Part shown: in pieces, positions 40,500 through 49,235 of the stretch
Layout: every line of letters begins with the position of its first letter
Numbering within the stretch: position 1 is the first letter of the stretch
NCBI RefSeq assembly: GCF_038070315.1
Contig: NZ_JBBPCC010000013.1
Coordinates: 62,001 to 126,000, forward strand
From: Paenibacillus_G filicis
GTDB taxonomy: Bacteria; Bacillota; Bacilli; Paenibacillales; NBRC-103111
Length of the DNA stretch: 64,000 nucleotides
Direction: 5' to 3'
Position numbers and translations under genes: made by a program
The notes under the pieces: model-generated
Database searches by the model: none
Told to the model about the DNA's origin: nothing
What the model saw: the letters and a program-made list of their open reading frames with translations, nothing else

Positions 40500-42047
40500 T
40501 TATTTGGCGTATTCCACTGCGCGGGTCTCGCGGATCACCGTGACCTTGATGTGGCCCGGATAATCGAGCTCACTCTCAATCTTCTTGGTAATATCACGAG
40601 CCAAGCGGAATGCCTCGGTATCGTCCACCTTCTCCGGCTGCACCATGACGCGAACCTCACGTCCGGCTTGGATGGCGAAGGATTTCTCAACACCCTCGAA
40701 CGATTCGGAGATTTCCTCAAGCTTCTCTAGACGCTTGATGTACGTCTCCAGCGTTTCTCTGCGTGCTCCCGGTCTGGCTGCGGACAGTGCATCCGCCGCG
40801 CCTACGAGCATCGCGATAACGGAAGTTGCCTCGGTATCGCCGTGATGCGAAGCGATACTGTTAATAACGACCGGATGCTCCTTGTACTTCTTGGCGATTT
40901 CCACGCCGATCTCCACGTGCGAGCCTTCCACCTCGTGGTCGAGCGCTTTGCCGATGTCGTGAAGAAGCCCGGCACGCTTCGCCAATGTCACGTCTTCTCC
41001 GAGCTCTCCCGCCATCAAACCGGCCAGATAAGCGACCTCCATAGAATGCTTCAATACGTTCTGACCATAGCTTGTACGGAACTTCAACCGGCCCAGGATC
41101 TTGATCAAGTCCGGATGCAGCCCATGAACGCCAGTTTCGAAAGTCGCCTGTTCGCCGTGCTCGCGAATCCGCTCGTCCACTTCTTTGCGGGATTTCTCCA
41201 CCATCTCTTCGATTCTTGCCGGGTGAATACGTCCGTCCGCTACCAATTTCTCTAAGGACGTCCGGGCAATCTCGCGGCGAATCGGGTCGAAGCCGGACAA
41301 AATAACGGCTTCCGGGGTGTCGTCGATAATCAGGTCGATACCGGTCAAGGTTTCGAGTGCACGGATGTTGCGACCTTCCCGACCGATAATGCGTCCCTTC
41401 ATCTCTTCATTAGGCAAAGACACGACGGATACCGTCGTCTCGGCTACATGATCAGCCGCACACCGCTGTATGGCGAGTGTGATGATGTCTCTAGCCTTCT
41501 TGTCGCCCTCTTCTTTGGCTTGCTGCTCGATTTCTTTAATCAGTTGTGCGGTTTCGTGGCGAACTTCCTGTTCTACGTTGCTCAAGATGATCTGTTTCGC
41601 GTCATCCATCGTAAGCGAGGAAATTCGCTCCAATTCGGAAACTTGATCCCGGTAAATCTGATCAATTTGCGATTGGGTTTCTTCGATTCGTTTCTCTTTG
41701 TTGGCGACCTGCTCCTCTTTACGCTCGAGAGATTCCAATTTTTTATCCAGCGATTCCTCTTTTTGCAACAATCGTCTTTCTTGTCGTTGAGTTTCATTCC
41801 GACGGTCACGAATGTCTTTTTCAGCTTCGGTTCGCAGCTTATGAATTTCATCTTTGGCTTCGAGAACCGTTTCTTTTTTCAGTGCTTCCGCTTCTTTACG
41901 CGCACTTTCCACGATTTGAAGGGCGGCATGTTCGGCACTGGAAATTTTCGCTTCTGCAAGGGACTTGCGGATAAAATAACCGATCCCGAAGCATAGTGCA
42001 CCAACAACGAGAATTGCCAGGATCCAGATGACTGTGGGTGTAGACAT
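40500..42047 (-). CDS. rny: Ribonuclease Y
   Basis: A 515-residue membrane-anchored endoribonuclease that starts mRNA decay in Gram-positives. One N-terminal helix (VIWILAILVVGALCFGIGYF) is followed by a long coiled coil (about 30-200, rich in E, K and R), a KH domain with GRIIGREGRNIRALE near 217, and an HD domain with GLLHDIGKALDHEVEG near 365. The length agrees with B. subtilis Rny (520). The frame is open to 42359, but GGGAGGTGAACTG directly before the ATG at 42047 and the membrane helix define the start. It has its own strong promoter and a structured leader of about 160 nt. Confidence 0.96.
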   Translation of the reverse strand: MSTPTVIWILAILVVGALCFGIGYFIRKSLAEAKISSAEHAALQIVESARKEAEALKKETVLEAKDEIHKLRTEAEKDIRDRRNETQRQERRLLQKEESLDKKLESLERKEEQVANKEKRIEETQSQIDQIYRDQVSELERISSLTMDDAKQIILSNVEQEVRHETAQLIKEIEQQAKEEGDKKARDIITLAIQRCAADHVAETTVSVVSLPNEEMKGRIIGREGRNIRALETLTGIDLIIDDTPEAVILSGFDPIRREIARTSLEKLVADGRIHPARIEEMVEKSRKEVDERIREHGEQATFETGVHGLHPDLIKILGRLKFRTSYGQNVLKHSMEVAYLAGLMAGELGEDVTLAKRAGLLHDIGKALDHEVEGSHVEIGVEIAKKYKEHPVVINSIASHHGDTEATSVIAMLVGAADALSAARPGARRETLETYIKRLEKLEEISESFEGVEKSFAIQAGREVRVMVQPEKVDDTEAFRLARDITKKIESELDYPGHIKVTVIRETRAVEYAK

Positions 42048-42125
42048 CAGTTCACCTCCCTCGTTGTTTCTCCAAGGGGTAAGCTTGGGATATTCAGGTT
42101 TTTTAATCCATTCAGCTTGCGTTAG

Positions 42126-42153
42126 TAAAGTAAAAATTGGCGATTTTACTTTG
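42126..42153 (-). promoter_or_regulatory. AT-rich hairpin in the rny leader
   Basis: Minus-strand AAAGTAAAA and TTTTACTTT pair (9 bp) around an 8-nt loop, about 80-105 nt before the rny ATG. It could regulate or protect the rny mRNA; no T run follows. Confidence 0.35.
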
Positions 42154-42213
42154 CGAATCTTCTCTTTGGGCTGACAAAGATCGATTCCGTAAATCATGAA
42201 TGTACAACAACAT

Positions 42214-42254
42214 TTTATAGGTTGTGAAGAAAGCTTGTCAAGCTGTTGACAGCT
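42214..42254 (-). promoter_or_regulatory. rny promoter with overlapping palindromes at the -35
   Basis: On the minus strand TTGACA (42241-42236) and TATAAA (42219-42214) are spaced by 16 nt, a strong sigma-A promoter. The -35 is embedded in two overlapping palindromes, AGCTTGTCAAGCT (42232-42244) and AGCTGTTGACAGCT (42241-42254), which could be an operator. No known regulator consensus recognised. Confidence 0.6.
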
Positions 42255-42303
42255 ATCCCCCAAATAATAAAGACCAATCTGAGTAAAACGGACTAGCTGC
42301 CGT

Positions 42304-43008
42304 TCATTCGAAATCGTTCTCTTCGGAAAGCTCCAGCCACTCCTCGCCGCCTGTACCATGAGGCATGCGCGCCATCACCTGGCTAACCACACTGCTAGAA
42401 TACCCGCGCCGCTGTAAAAAACCGGCGATTTTTCGCCGCGCCTTGAGTGGATCCTCCTCCCAGGCTCTGCGGTATCGCTTGCTGGCTAGCTGGTAAGCCG
42501 CTTCCGTTTCCGTCTTCTCATCCACCTGGTCAAGTGCTGCCAATATATCATCCTTCGGAATGCCCTTCTGCTGCAGCTCCTGCTTGATCCAGTGCCGGCC
42601 TTTCTTCTGCGACTCGGATCGCTGCTTGGCCAGCATCTCAGCGAACAGCCCATCATTGAGATAGCCCTCATTCCGCAGGCGAGATATCACATGTCCGATG
42701 ACCTCATCTTCAGTTTCCTTCTGCTTCAGCCGTTGGCGGATTTCGAATTCGGACCGCAGACGGCTTGACAGCAGGCGGATTGCGCTTAAATAGGCCCGAT
42801 ACCGCTCCTCCTCGGTCAAGATGCGTGTATACTCTTCCGCCTCGATGTGAACCCCTTTGAGCAGCCGGTACTTGATCATCAGGTCCTCGTGCACCGAGAA
42901 CGCGAATACGTCATTCAAAAAGATATTGTACCGCTGCTTGGATCTTGGCTGCCGTTCTATCCTTGTAATGACGCCTTCAAGCGGCGTCCGTTCCGTCTCC
43001 TCTGTCAT
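42304..43008 (-). CDS. recX: RecX, modulator of RecA
   Basis: A 234-residue protein made of three-helix repeats: RAYLSAIRLLSSRLRSEFEI, VIGHVISRLRNEGYLNDGLFAEML, SQKKGRHWIKQELQQKGIPK and a final ARRKIAGFLQRRGYSSSVVSQV. This matches the RecX/OraA family, which binds and regulates RecA filaments. GGAGGG lies 9 nt before the ATG. It follows recA by 69 nt, but a strong terminator lies between them, so expression may rely on readthrough or a separate promoter. Confidence 0.93.
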   Translation of the reverse strand: MTEETERTPLEGVITRIERQPRSKQRYNIFLNDVFAFSVHEDLMIKYRLLKGVHIEAEEYTRILTEEERYRAYLSAIRLLSSRLRSEFEIRQRLKQKETEDEVIGHVISRLRNEGYLNDGLFAEMLAKQRSESQKKGRHWIKQELQQKGIPKDDILAALDQVDEKTETEAAYQLASKRYRRAWEEDPLKARRKIAGFLQRRGYSSSVVSQVMARMPHGTGGEEWLELSEENDFE

Positions 43009-43035
43009 GCCCAGCTTCCCTCCGCAATGAAAGGC

Positions 43036-43070
43036 AAAAAGGGCACCCTTTCCGGAAGAAAAGGTGCCCT
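43036..43070 (-). terminator. Rho-independent terminator between recA and recX
   Basis: Minus-strand AGGGCACC and GGTGCCCT pair, with CTTTTCTTCCGGAAAG able to fold inside, then TTTTT. It starts 8 nt after the recA stop. Confidence 0.83.
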
Positions 43071-43077
43071 GTGCCTG

Positions 43078-44127
43078 TTATTCCAATACTGCCAATTCCT
43101 CTTCGTCTTCCAGCTCGTCGTCCGTATTCGGCCCCGACACCGTGATCAGGTTGCTGTTCTCACGGATTTTCTGCTCAATCACGTCTGCAACATGAATATT
43201 TTCCTTGAGGAACTGCTTGGCATTCTCACGACCTTGTCCAAGACGGTCGTTGTTATACGAATACCAGGCCCCGCTCTTCTGGATAATATCCATCTCCGTC
43301 GCAATATCGACCAGACTGCCTTCGCGGGAAATGCCTTCCCCGTACATGATATCGATCTCAGCCTGCTTAAACGGTGGAGCTACTTTGTTCTTCACAACCT
43401 TGATCCGTGTCCGGTTCCCGACCATATCATTGCCCTGCTTGATGGTCTCAATCCGTCTAACATCCAACCGTACAGAGGAATAGAACTTCAATGCCCGGCC
43501 GCCCGGTGTTGTCTCGGGATTTCCGAACATAACGCCTACCTTCTCACGAAGCTGGTTGATGAAGATTGCGATGGTCTTGGATTTGTTGATTGCGCCAGAC
43601 AGCTTGCGAAGCGCCTGAGACATCAGACGTGCCTGAAGCCCCACATGAGAGTCACCCATCTCGCCTTCAATCTCAGCCCTAGGCACAAGTGCGGCTACGG
43701 AGTCGATAACGATGATATCAACCGCGCCGCTGCGCACCAGCGCTTCGGCAATCTCCAAAGCCTGCTCGCCGGTATCCGGCTGGGAGAGCAGCAGCTCGTC
43801 GATATTGATGCCGAGCTTGCTTGCATACAACGGGTCCAGCGCATGCTCTGCATCGATGAAAGCCGCGGTGCCGCCCGCTTTCTGAACCTCTGCAATCGCA
43901 TGCAGCGCTACAGTCGTCTTACCGGAGGATTCCGGTCCGTAGACTTCGATAATCCGGCCGCGCGGGAATCCGCCGATCCCCAGTGCAATATCGAGCGCCA
44001 GCGAACCGCTCGGAATCGTCTCTACCTGCATGTGGGTGGACTCACCCAACTTCATAATTGAACCTTTGCCAAATTGCTTCTCAATTTGACGAAGGGCATT
44101 TTCCAAAGCTGCTTTACGATCCGTCAA
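43078..44127 (-). CDS. recA: Recombinase RecA
   Basis: A 349-residue protein (B. subtilis 348). It drives homologous strand exchange and LexA cleavage. Walker A GPESSGKTT is near residue 66; ALDPLYASKLG, IIVIDSVAALVPRAEIEGEM and the loop-2 region NQLREKVGVMFGNPETTPGG are canonical. The acidic tail DDELEDEEELAVLE is normal. The frame opens at GTG 44136, but comparison with the family N-terminus (M-S-D-R-x-A-A-L) places the start at TTG 44127 (TDRKAALENAL); GAGG lies about 11 nt upstream. LexA box and sigma-A promoter are visible upstream. Confidence 0.97.
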   Translation of the reverse strand: MTDRKAALENALRQIEKQFGKGSIMKLGESTHMQVETIPSGSLALDIALGIGGFPRGRIIEVYGPESSGKTTVALHAIAEVQKAGGTAAFIDAEHALDPLYASKLGINIDELLLSQPDTGEQALEIAEALVRSGAVDIIVIDSVAALVPRAEIEGEMGDSHVGLQARLMSQALRKLSGAINKSKTIAIFINQLREKVGVMFGNPETTPGGRALKFYSSVRLDVRRIETIKQGNDMVGNRTRIKVVKNKVAPPFKQAEIDIMYGEGISREGSLVDIATEMDIIQKSGAWYSYNNDRLGQGRENAKQFLKENIHVADVIEQKIRENSNLITVSGPNTDDELEDEEELAVLE

Positions 44128-44167
44128 GAGACTCACTTCCTCTTCATCTATTTTCTATGATACTACC

Positions 44168-44196
44168 ATCATAACGCTTTTCTAATCGTTTGCCAA
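44168..44196 (-). promoter_or_regulatory. recA sigma-A promoter
   Basis: TTGGCA (44196-44191) and TATGAT (44173-44168) with a 17-nt spacer on the minus strand, about 35-40 nt before the recA start. Confidence 0.78.
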
Positions 44197-44205
44197 GCTA
44201 TTTTT

Positions 44206-44219
44206 CGAACATACATTCG
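44206..44219 (-). promoter_or_regulatory. LexA (SOS) box of recA
   Basis: CGAATGTATGTTCG on the minus strand matches the Gram-positive LexA/DinR consensus CGAACnnnnGTTCG with one mismatch. It lies directly upstream of the -35, so DNA damage should induce recA. Confidence 0.85.
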
Positions 44220-44235
44220 CATTCAAATCCAAATA

Positions 44236-44267
44236 AAAACCGTAACAAGGGTTGAGGTTGTTACGGT
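44236..44267 (-). terminator. Rho-independent terminator of cinA
   Basis: ACCGTAACA and TGTTACGGT pair around a loop of about 12 nt with a T5 tail on the minus strand. This separates cinA from recA. Confidence 0.83.
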
Positions 44268-44311
44268 GCTTCCGCATAAACTATTATACTTTATTTTCTA
44301 TCTAGCGGCAA

Positions 44312-45559
44312 CTATGATTTCAGCCGCTGCCAGAGCTGGTACAGCGCGCTTTTGGAAGCCCTCAGCTTGATCGTAGGGCGGTTGCCGGATATCCGAAGCT
44401 CTACAGCCGTAACCGCTTGCCCGCGGACCGCTACGCCCACGTAGACGAGCCCTACGGGCTTGCCCTCCAGTTCTGCGGGACCCGCAACGCCTGTCACGGA
44501 TAATCCGTAATCAGCGCCGCACAGCTCCATGACACACTCCGCCATCGCGCATGCGGTTTCCCTGCTGACGGCGCCAGGAGCCCCCTCGCCTTCGAGCAGC
44601 TCGGCCGGCACGCCCAGCACCTGCCGCTTGATTTCATTCGTATAGCTGATCACGCCGCCTACGAAAGCTCCCGAGCCGCCCGCAACCGCCGTCAGCAGAT
44701 CGGAGAGCTGCCCGCCTGTGCAGCTCTCGGCTACCGCCAGAGTCCGTCCCTCATCGCCCAGCTTGCGAACGATGAACTCCTCGAGCGTCACATCCTGATC
44801 GGCATAGATGAATTCGCCTACTCGGCTGCGGATCTCCGCTTCCAGGGGGCGAAGCCTCTGGGCGGCGTCCTCAGGCCCTGTGGCGCGCGTAGTCAGCCGG
44901 ATCGCAACCTCGCCCTCCTTGGCATAAGGAGCGATCGTAGGGTCTGTCTGTCCGTCGATCAGGTCGATCAGCCGATGCTCCAGCAGCGATTCGCCGATCC
45001 CCGCGAATTTCAGGATGATCGAATGCAGCGGCAGCAGATTCTCAATCCGTGCCTGGAGCCAGAGCTTGACCTCATGCTCGAACATCGGCTTCATCTCGCG
45101 CGGCGGCCCAGGCAGCACGATATAATGGGTCCCGTCCTGGGTCAGCGCGTTGCCGACAGCAAGCCCCGTTTCATTGGCCAGCGGGGTGCTGCCCTCCAGC
45201 ATCTGGGCCTGCTTGATGTTGCTTTCCACCATCGGCACGCCGCGATTGGCGAAAAACTCCGTCATCTTGTCCATCGACGGCTGATGGATCACGAGCGGCC
45301 AGCCGAGCACCTCGGCCAGCACATCCTTGGTCAGATCGTCCTGCGTCGGACCGAGACCGCCGGTGCAGATGATCAAGTCGGCCCGGCTCTTGGCGATAGC
45401 TAGTGCCTCCTTGATCCGGCCTACATTATCGCCCACCACGGTATGAAAGTAGACGCCTATCCCGATTTCAGCAAGACCGCTGGATAAGTACTGCGCATTT
45501 GTGTTCGCAATTTGTCCCATCAGCAGTTCTGTGCCGACGGCAATAATTTCAGCTTTCAT
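44312..45559 (-). CDS. cinA: CinA, competence/damage-inducible protein with PncC domain
   Basis: A 415-residue two-domain protein. The N-terminal molybdopterin-binding-like (COG1058) domain has AEIIAVGTELLMGQIANTNA and CTGGLGPTQDDLTKDVLAE. The C-terminal nicotinamide-nucleotide amidase (PncC) domain has TLAVAESCTGGQLSDLLTAV and GVAGPAELEGKPVGLVYVG. It recycles pyridine nucleotides (NMN deamidation, ADP-ribose hydrolysis) and is linked to competence in Gram-positives. GAGGGG lies 7 nt before the ATG. It precedes recA as in B. subtilis, but a terminator plus a recA promoter separate them here. Confidence 0.94.
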   Translation of the reverse strand: MKAEIIAVGTELLMGQIANTNAQYLSSGLAEIGIGVYFHTVVGDNVGRIKEALAIAKSRADLIICTGGLGPTQDDLTKDVLAEVLGWPLVIHQPSMDKMTEFFANRGVPMVESNIKQAQMLEGSTPLANETGLAVGNALTQDGTHYIVLPGPPREMKPMFEHEVKLWLQARIENLLPLHSIILKFAGIGESLLEHRLIDLIDGQTDPTIAPYAKEGEVAIRLTTRATGPEDAAQRLRPLEAEIRSRVGEFIYADQDVTLEEFIVRKLGDEGRTLAVAESCTGGQLSDLLTAVAGGSGAFVGGVISYTNEIKRQVLGVPAELLEGEGAPGAVSRETACAMAECVMELCGADYGLSVTGVAGPAELEGKPVGLVYVGVAVRGQAVTAVELRISGNRPTIKLRASKSALYQLWQRLKS

Positions 45560-45637
45560 CAGAGATCCCCTCGATCATTATGTAGGTCTGCGCCCGGATA
45601 AACAAAAACAATAGGTTTCCCTACTGTTTTGCAGACG

Positions 45638-46216
45638 CTATTCGCTAAAGTTCAATACATGCTTGTTTTTCAAAAAGTAGTCGAAGCCCGAATAAAGCGT
45701 GATGAGAGCCGCTACCCAGCTGGCTATGAGATCAAAGCGGAAGTCGATGAACGCAAACGGAAAGTTGTTGATGAGCAGCGCGATAATCGCGGTAATCTGC
45801 ACGCCAGTCTTCCATTTGCCCCACTTGCTCGCCGCCATGACGATGCCTTCCAGCAGCGCAATCTGACGTAAACCGGTCACCGCAAACTCGCGGCTGATGA
45901 TCACGATCGCGATCCAGGCATCCAGCTTGCCCATCTCGACAAGCGAGATGAGCACAGCGGATACGAGCAGCTTGTCCGCGAGCGGATCAAGCAGCTTGCC
46001 CAGATTCGTGACCAGCTTCCGCTTTCTTGCAATATAACCGTCCAAGCTGTCTGTACTGGCTGCAATGATGAAGATCAGTGCAGCGATAATCTGGTTGTAC
46101 GTAATGGTGAATTGCTCAATGCGCAGATGGGGAAATTTCACGTTGACAAGCAGAAAAAACATAATGATTGGAACCAAAAAAATTCTCGCCACCGTGATCC
46201 GGTTGGCTAAATTCAT
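45638..46216 (-). CDS. pgsA: CDP-diacylglycerol-glycerol-3-phosphate 3-phosphatidyltransferase
   Basis: A 192-residue integral membrane enzyme. It makes phosphatidylglycerophosphate, the committed step to phosphatidylglycerol. The CDP-alcohol phosphotransferase motif D(x)2DG(x)2AR(x)8G(x)3D(x)3D is complete: DSLDGYIARKRK near residue 55, then LGKLLDPLADKLL. About five helices surround it. It overlaps the rimO stop in ATGA, with GGGGAGG inside the rimO end as ribosome site, so translation is coupled. An essential gene in relatives. Confidence 0.95.
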   Translation of the reverse strand: MNLANRITVARIFLVPIIMFFLLVNVKFPHLRIEQFTITYNQIIAALIFIIAASTDSLDGYIARKRKLVTNLGKLLDPLADKLLVSAVLISLVEMGKLDAWIAIVIISREFAVTGLRQIALLEGIVMAASKWGKWKTGVQITAIIALLINNFPFAFIDFRFDLIASWVAALITLYSGFDYFLKNKHVLNFSE

Positions 46217-47541
46217 GCCACAACCTCCCCGGATAAATCAAACTCGAACGAATGGGTAACCCGCACCTTGGCGATAGTCCCGATCTGCAGCTCTGCGCCC
46301 TTGGCAAAGACCTCGCCGTCGATTTCCGGCGCATCGAACTGGGAGCGTCCGACATACACGTCATTGCGCCCGTCATACTTCTCAATCAGCACGTCGATGA
46401 CTTGACCGATCCGGCTGCTATTGCGCTCATTGGAGATTTCGCGCTGGATCTCCATCAGCACATTCGCGCGGTAATCCTTGACATCTTCCTTAAGCTGATC
46501 CGGCAGGCGGGAAGCTGGCGTATCTTCTTCCTTGGAGTAGGTAAACACGCCGAGACGGTCGAACTGCACGTCGCGGACAAATGCCTTGAGATTCTCAAAA
46601 TCCTGCTCCGTCTCTCCCGGAAATCCGACTATCAGCGAAGTGCGCAGCGACACGCCCGGTATCCGCTCGCGAATTTTGCGTACCAGCTCGCGCGTATCAC
46701 GCTGGCGTCCCGGACGGCGCATCCGCTTGAGAATGCTGTCCTCGCTATGCTGAAGCGGCATGTCGATGTACTTGCAGATTTTCGGGTTCGAAGCGATCGT
46801 CTCGATCAGCTCGTCCGTAAAGAAGCCCGGATACGCATAGTGAAGCCGCACCCACTCGACCCCCTCCACTTCGCTGACCTTGTTCATCAGGGCCGGCAGC
46901 ATGAAGGAATCGTACAAATCGGTGCCGTAGTTCGTAGAATCCTGGGCAATCAGACTGATTTCCTTGACGCCCTGCGACGCAAGCTGCTTGACCTCATCGA
47001 GAATCGATTCGATGCTGCGGCTGCGGAAGCTCCCCCGCATCAGCGGGATACTACAGAACGTACAGGCATTGTCGCAGCCCTCGGCAATCTTGACATACGC
47101 GGTATAGCGTGGTGTTGATACGCGTCTCGGCAGCTTCTTATCATAATTAAACACCGGATTGCCGATTAGAATCGGCCGCTTGCCGGCAAGTGCATCATCG
47201 ATGATATCGTTGATTTTATCAAAATCGCCCGTGCCGACAATGCCGTCGATCTCAGGCATTTCATTCATCAGTTCTTTCTTATAGCGCTGGGTCAGACAGC
47301 CGGAAACGATCAGCGCCTTCAGATTGGCCGTTTCCTTCAGCTCGGCCATGTCCAGAATCGTATTAACCGATTCTTCCTTCGCTGCGTCTATAAAACCACA
47401 GGTATTGACGATGATGATGGTCGCGTCTTCCTTGTCCGCCACAAGTTCGTAGCCCCGTTCGTAAACCAGGCCGGACATGATCTCGGAATCGACGAGATTC
47501 TTCTCGCACCCCAGAGTAACAACCTTGACTTTCTCTGTCAT
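46213..47541 (-). CDS. rimO: Ribosomal protein S12 methylthiotransferase RimO
   Basis: A 442-residue radical-SAM methylthiotransferase. UPF0004 cysteines are in VVTLGCEKNLVDSEIM, IIVNTCGFIDAAKEES and LIVSGCLTQRY. The radical-SAM motif CDNACTFCSIPLMRG is near 157, and a C-terminal TRAM domain follows (GAELQIGTIAKVRVTHS). VTLGCEKNLVDSE is characteristic of RimO rather than MiaB or MtaB. It modifies an aspartate of S12. GGAGG lies 7 nt before the ATG. B. subtilis lacks rimO, so the gene helps separate this organism from that lineage. Confidence 0.94.
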   Translation of the reverse strand: MTEKVKVVTLGCEKNLVDSEIMSGLVYERGYELVADKEDATIIIVNTCGFIDAAKEESVNTILDMAELKETANLKALIVSGCLTQRYKKELMNEMPEIDGIVGTGDFDKINDIIDDALAGKRPILIGNPVFNYDKKLPRRVSTPRYTAYVKIAEGCDNACTFCSIPLMRGSFRSRSIESILDEVKQLASQGVKEISLIAQDSTNYGTDLYDSFMLPALMNKVSEVEGVEWVRLHYAYPGFFTDELIETIASNPKICKYIDMPLQHSEDSILKRMRRPGRQRDTRELVRKIRERIPGVSLRTSLIVGFPGETEQDFENLKAFVRDVQFDRLGVFTYSKEEDTPASRLPDQLKEDVKDYRANVLMEIQREISNERNSSRIGQVIDVLIEKYDGRNDVYVGRSQFDAPEIDGEVFAKGAELQIGTIAKVRVTHSFEFDLSGEVVA

Positions 47542-47689
47542 GAACTTTCCTCCAGAACGGCTATACGCCTTTACTTCCTAACATTTGTAACAAGTATAAT
47601 ATAACCCGTTGAAGAGTGTCAAAATTACGAACAACCCTGCGGCCCCTCGCCACAAGGTTATTCGCCTTATCCCGCCGGAGTCTGGCAGA

Positions 47690-48181
47690 CTAACGGAAAT
47701 TGATGAATTGCAGGTCCAGCGGCAGATCAGCTTTGCGGAGCAGTTGAATAATCTGCTGGAGATCATCTTTATTTTTGCCGGTAACCCGAATCTGATCGCC
47801 CTGAATCTGGCTCTTCACCTTCAGCTTGGAGTCGCGGATCATAATATTAATTTTCTTGGCGATATCCTGGTCGACTCCTTGCTTGACCTTAATGCGCTGG
47901 CGTACTGTAGTGCCCGCTGCGGACTCCACCTTGCCGTACTCCAGGTTTTTCAGCGAGATGCCCCGCTTGGCCATTTTGGACTGAAGAATATCGAGCACAT
48001 TCTGCAGCTTGAAATCATCATCCGAAATGACGACGAGCTCTTCCTTCTCCAGCGCAATGCTGCTCTTGCTGTTCTTGAAGTCAAAGCGCGTAGCGATCTC
48101 CTTCTCCGCCTGGTTGATGGCATTATTCATTTCCTGCATGTCAAGCTTGGATACGATGTCGAATGAACTTTCACTACTCAT
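47690..48181 (-). CDS. yajQ: YajQ family nucleotide-binding protein
   Basis: A 163-residue protein. It starts MSSESSFDIVSKLDMQEMNN, and ATRFDFKNSKSSIALEKEEL and KINIMIRDSKLKVKSQIQGD are near-invariant YajQ sequence. Members bind RNA and, in some bacteria, cyclic di-GMP. The ATG at 48181 fits the family N-terminus better than a GTG four codons upstream. Upstream lies the rodZ terminator. Confidence 0.94.
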   Translation of the reverse strand: MSSESSFDIVSKLDMQEMNNAINQAEKEIATRFDFKNSKSSIALEKEELVVISDDDFKLQNVLDILQSKMAKRGISLKNLEYGKVESAAGTTVRQRIKVKQGVDQDIAKKINIMIRDSKLKVKSQIQGDQIRVTGKNKDDLQQIIQLLRKADLPLDLQFINFR

Positions 48182-48254
48182 AATTCCTTGCACCCTTCCG
48201 TCTCAATATAAAATTTCCTTGACTGCCTTCTCTTGCATACGTTCCTATTCTAAC

Positions 48255-48290
48255 AAAAAAGACACCCGCTGCACAAAGGCACCGCATGTC
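48255..48290 (-). terminator. Probable terminator of rodZ
   Basis: Minus-strand GACATGCGGTGC and GCAGCGGGTGTC can pair over 12 positions with two G-G mismatches, followed by T6, 16 nt after the rodZ stop. Confidence 0.55.
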
Positions 48291-48305
48291 CGCGATTGTT
48301 TATCC

Positions 48306-49172
48306 CTACGCTTTCACCAAATCCACCTGCAAATTTTTCACATTGGCCTGGTCGCCTACAGGAAAGGTTTGTCCATTGATGGTGATCTCCACGGCGCTCG
48401 CCTTGCCGAATCGCAGGGCAGCAGAATCCGTAAGCTCCCAGCTCTTGCTCTCTCCATTCGTCAACAAGCCCTCATGCAGCTGCTTGCGCGGAGTCGACAG
48501 AGCGTCGATCTTCATCCAGCACTGGTCTCCGGTGACCTTGACCTCAATTTTCAGCTTATCGGTTCCGCTGACGGAGTAGTAATCAATGCCCCGTTCGCTC
48601 TTGGCCAGCTTAACTTCATTCTGTGCCGGTGTTGCCGGGGCTTGCGGCGGCGGGGTCTGAGCCACCGTCCCGCTTCCGCCAGGTGTCTGGTAGGTGTTTC
48701 CGGATACCGTGAGCTGGCCCGCCGGCTCGATTTTATCGGAAATTTTCGTCGGCAAATTCTCACTTGCATTGCTTTTTCCGCTATAGTTGACACTCATGAA
48801 ATAGTAGATGATGCCCAATATAAGCACCACAAAGGAAATGACCATAATACTGGACGCCCACTTGCCGATGCGCTCCGTGTTACGGAATCCGCCGGACCGC
48901 TTGGTCCGGATCGTCGCCTCAATCTGCTCAGGCTCCGCCTGCGGAATGACGTTCTGATATAGATTCAGGACTTCGTTCGGGTCCAGATCGACGGCTTCGG
49001 CATAGCTCTTGATAAATGCGCGCACATAAAAATTGCCGGGAAGCACCTTGTAATTGCCTTCTTCGATTGCTTCCAGATAGCGTTTGCGGATTTTGGTCAT
49101 CTCCTGGAGATCGTCAAGCGATATTTTTTTTTCCATTCTCGCTTTTCTCAATAGCAGACCAAGATCAGTCAC
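48306..49172 (-). CDS. rodZ: RodZ-like cell-shape protein (YmfM), HTH plus DUF4115
   Basis: A 288-residue bitopic protein. A cytoplasmic helix-turn-helix (LGLLLRKARMEKKISLDDLQ, VLPGNFYVRAFIKSYAEAV) binds MreB in relatives. One membrane helix follows (SIMVISFVVLILGIIYYFM, near 115), then a Pro/Gln/Thr-rich linker and an extracellular beta domain (GDQCWMKIDALSTPRKQLHE). The GTG at 49172 (MTDLGLLL) has AAGG 9 nt upstream and matches the family start better than the GTG at 49181. It precedes pgsA-region genes as in B. subtilis, although yajQ and rimO are inserted here. Confidence 0.88.
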   Translation of the reverse strand: MTDLGLLLRKARMEKKISLDDLQEMTKIRKRYLEAIEEGNYKVLPGNFYVRAFIKSYAEAVDLDPNEVLNLYQNVIPQAEPEQIEATIRTKRSGGFRNTERIGKWASSIMVISFVVLILGIIYYFMSVNYSGKSNASENLPTKISDKIEPAGQLTVSGNTYQTPGGSGTVAQTPPPQAPATPAQNEVKLAKSERGIDYYSVSGTDKLKIEVKVTGDQCWMKIDALSTPRKQLHEGLLTNGESKSWELTDSAALRFGKASAVEITINGQTFPVGDQANVKNLQVDLVKA

Positions 49173-49235
49173 GCCAGTCACCCTTCCCGTTATGTGTCGT
49201 TGTGATTGCTGCTTGATTACCGAAGCCGCTCGCGA

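Noticed and set aside
42048..42359. N-terminal extension of rny by about 104 codons
   Set aside because: The extension runs through the promoter and leader; a perfect ribosome site and the membrane helix mark the start at 42047.
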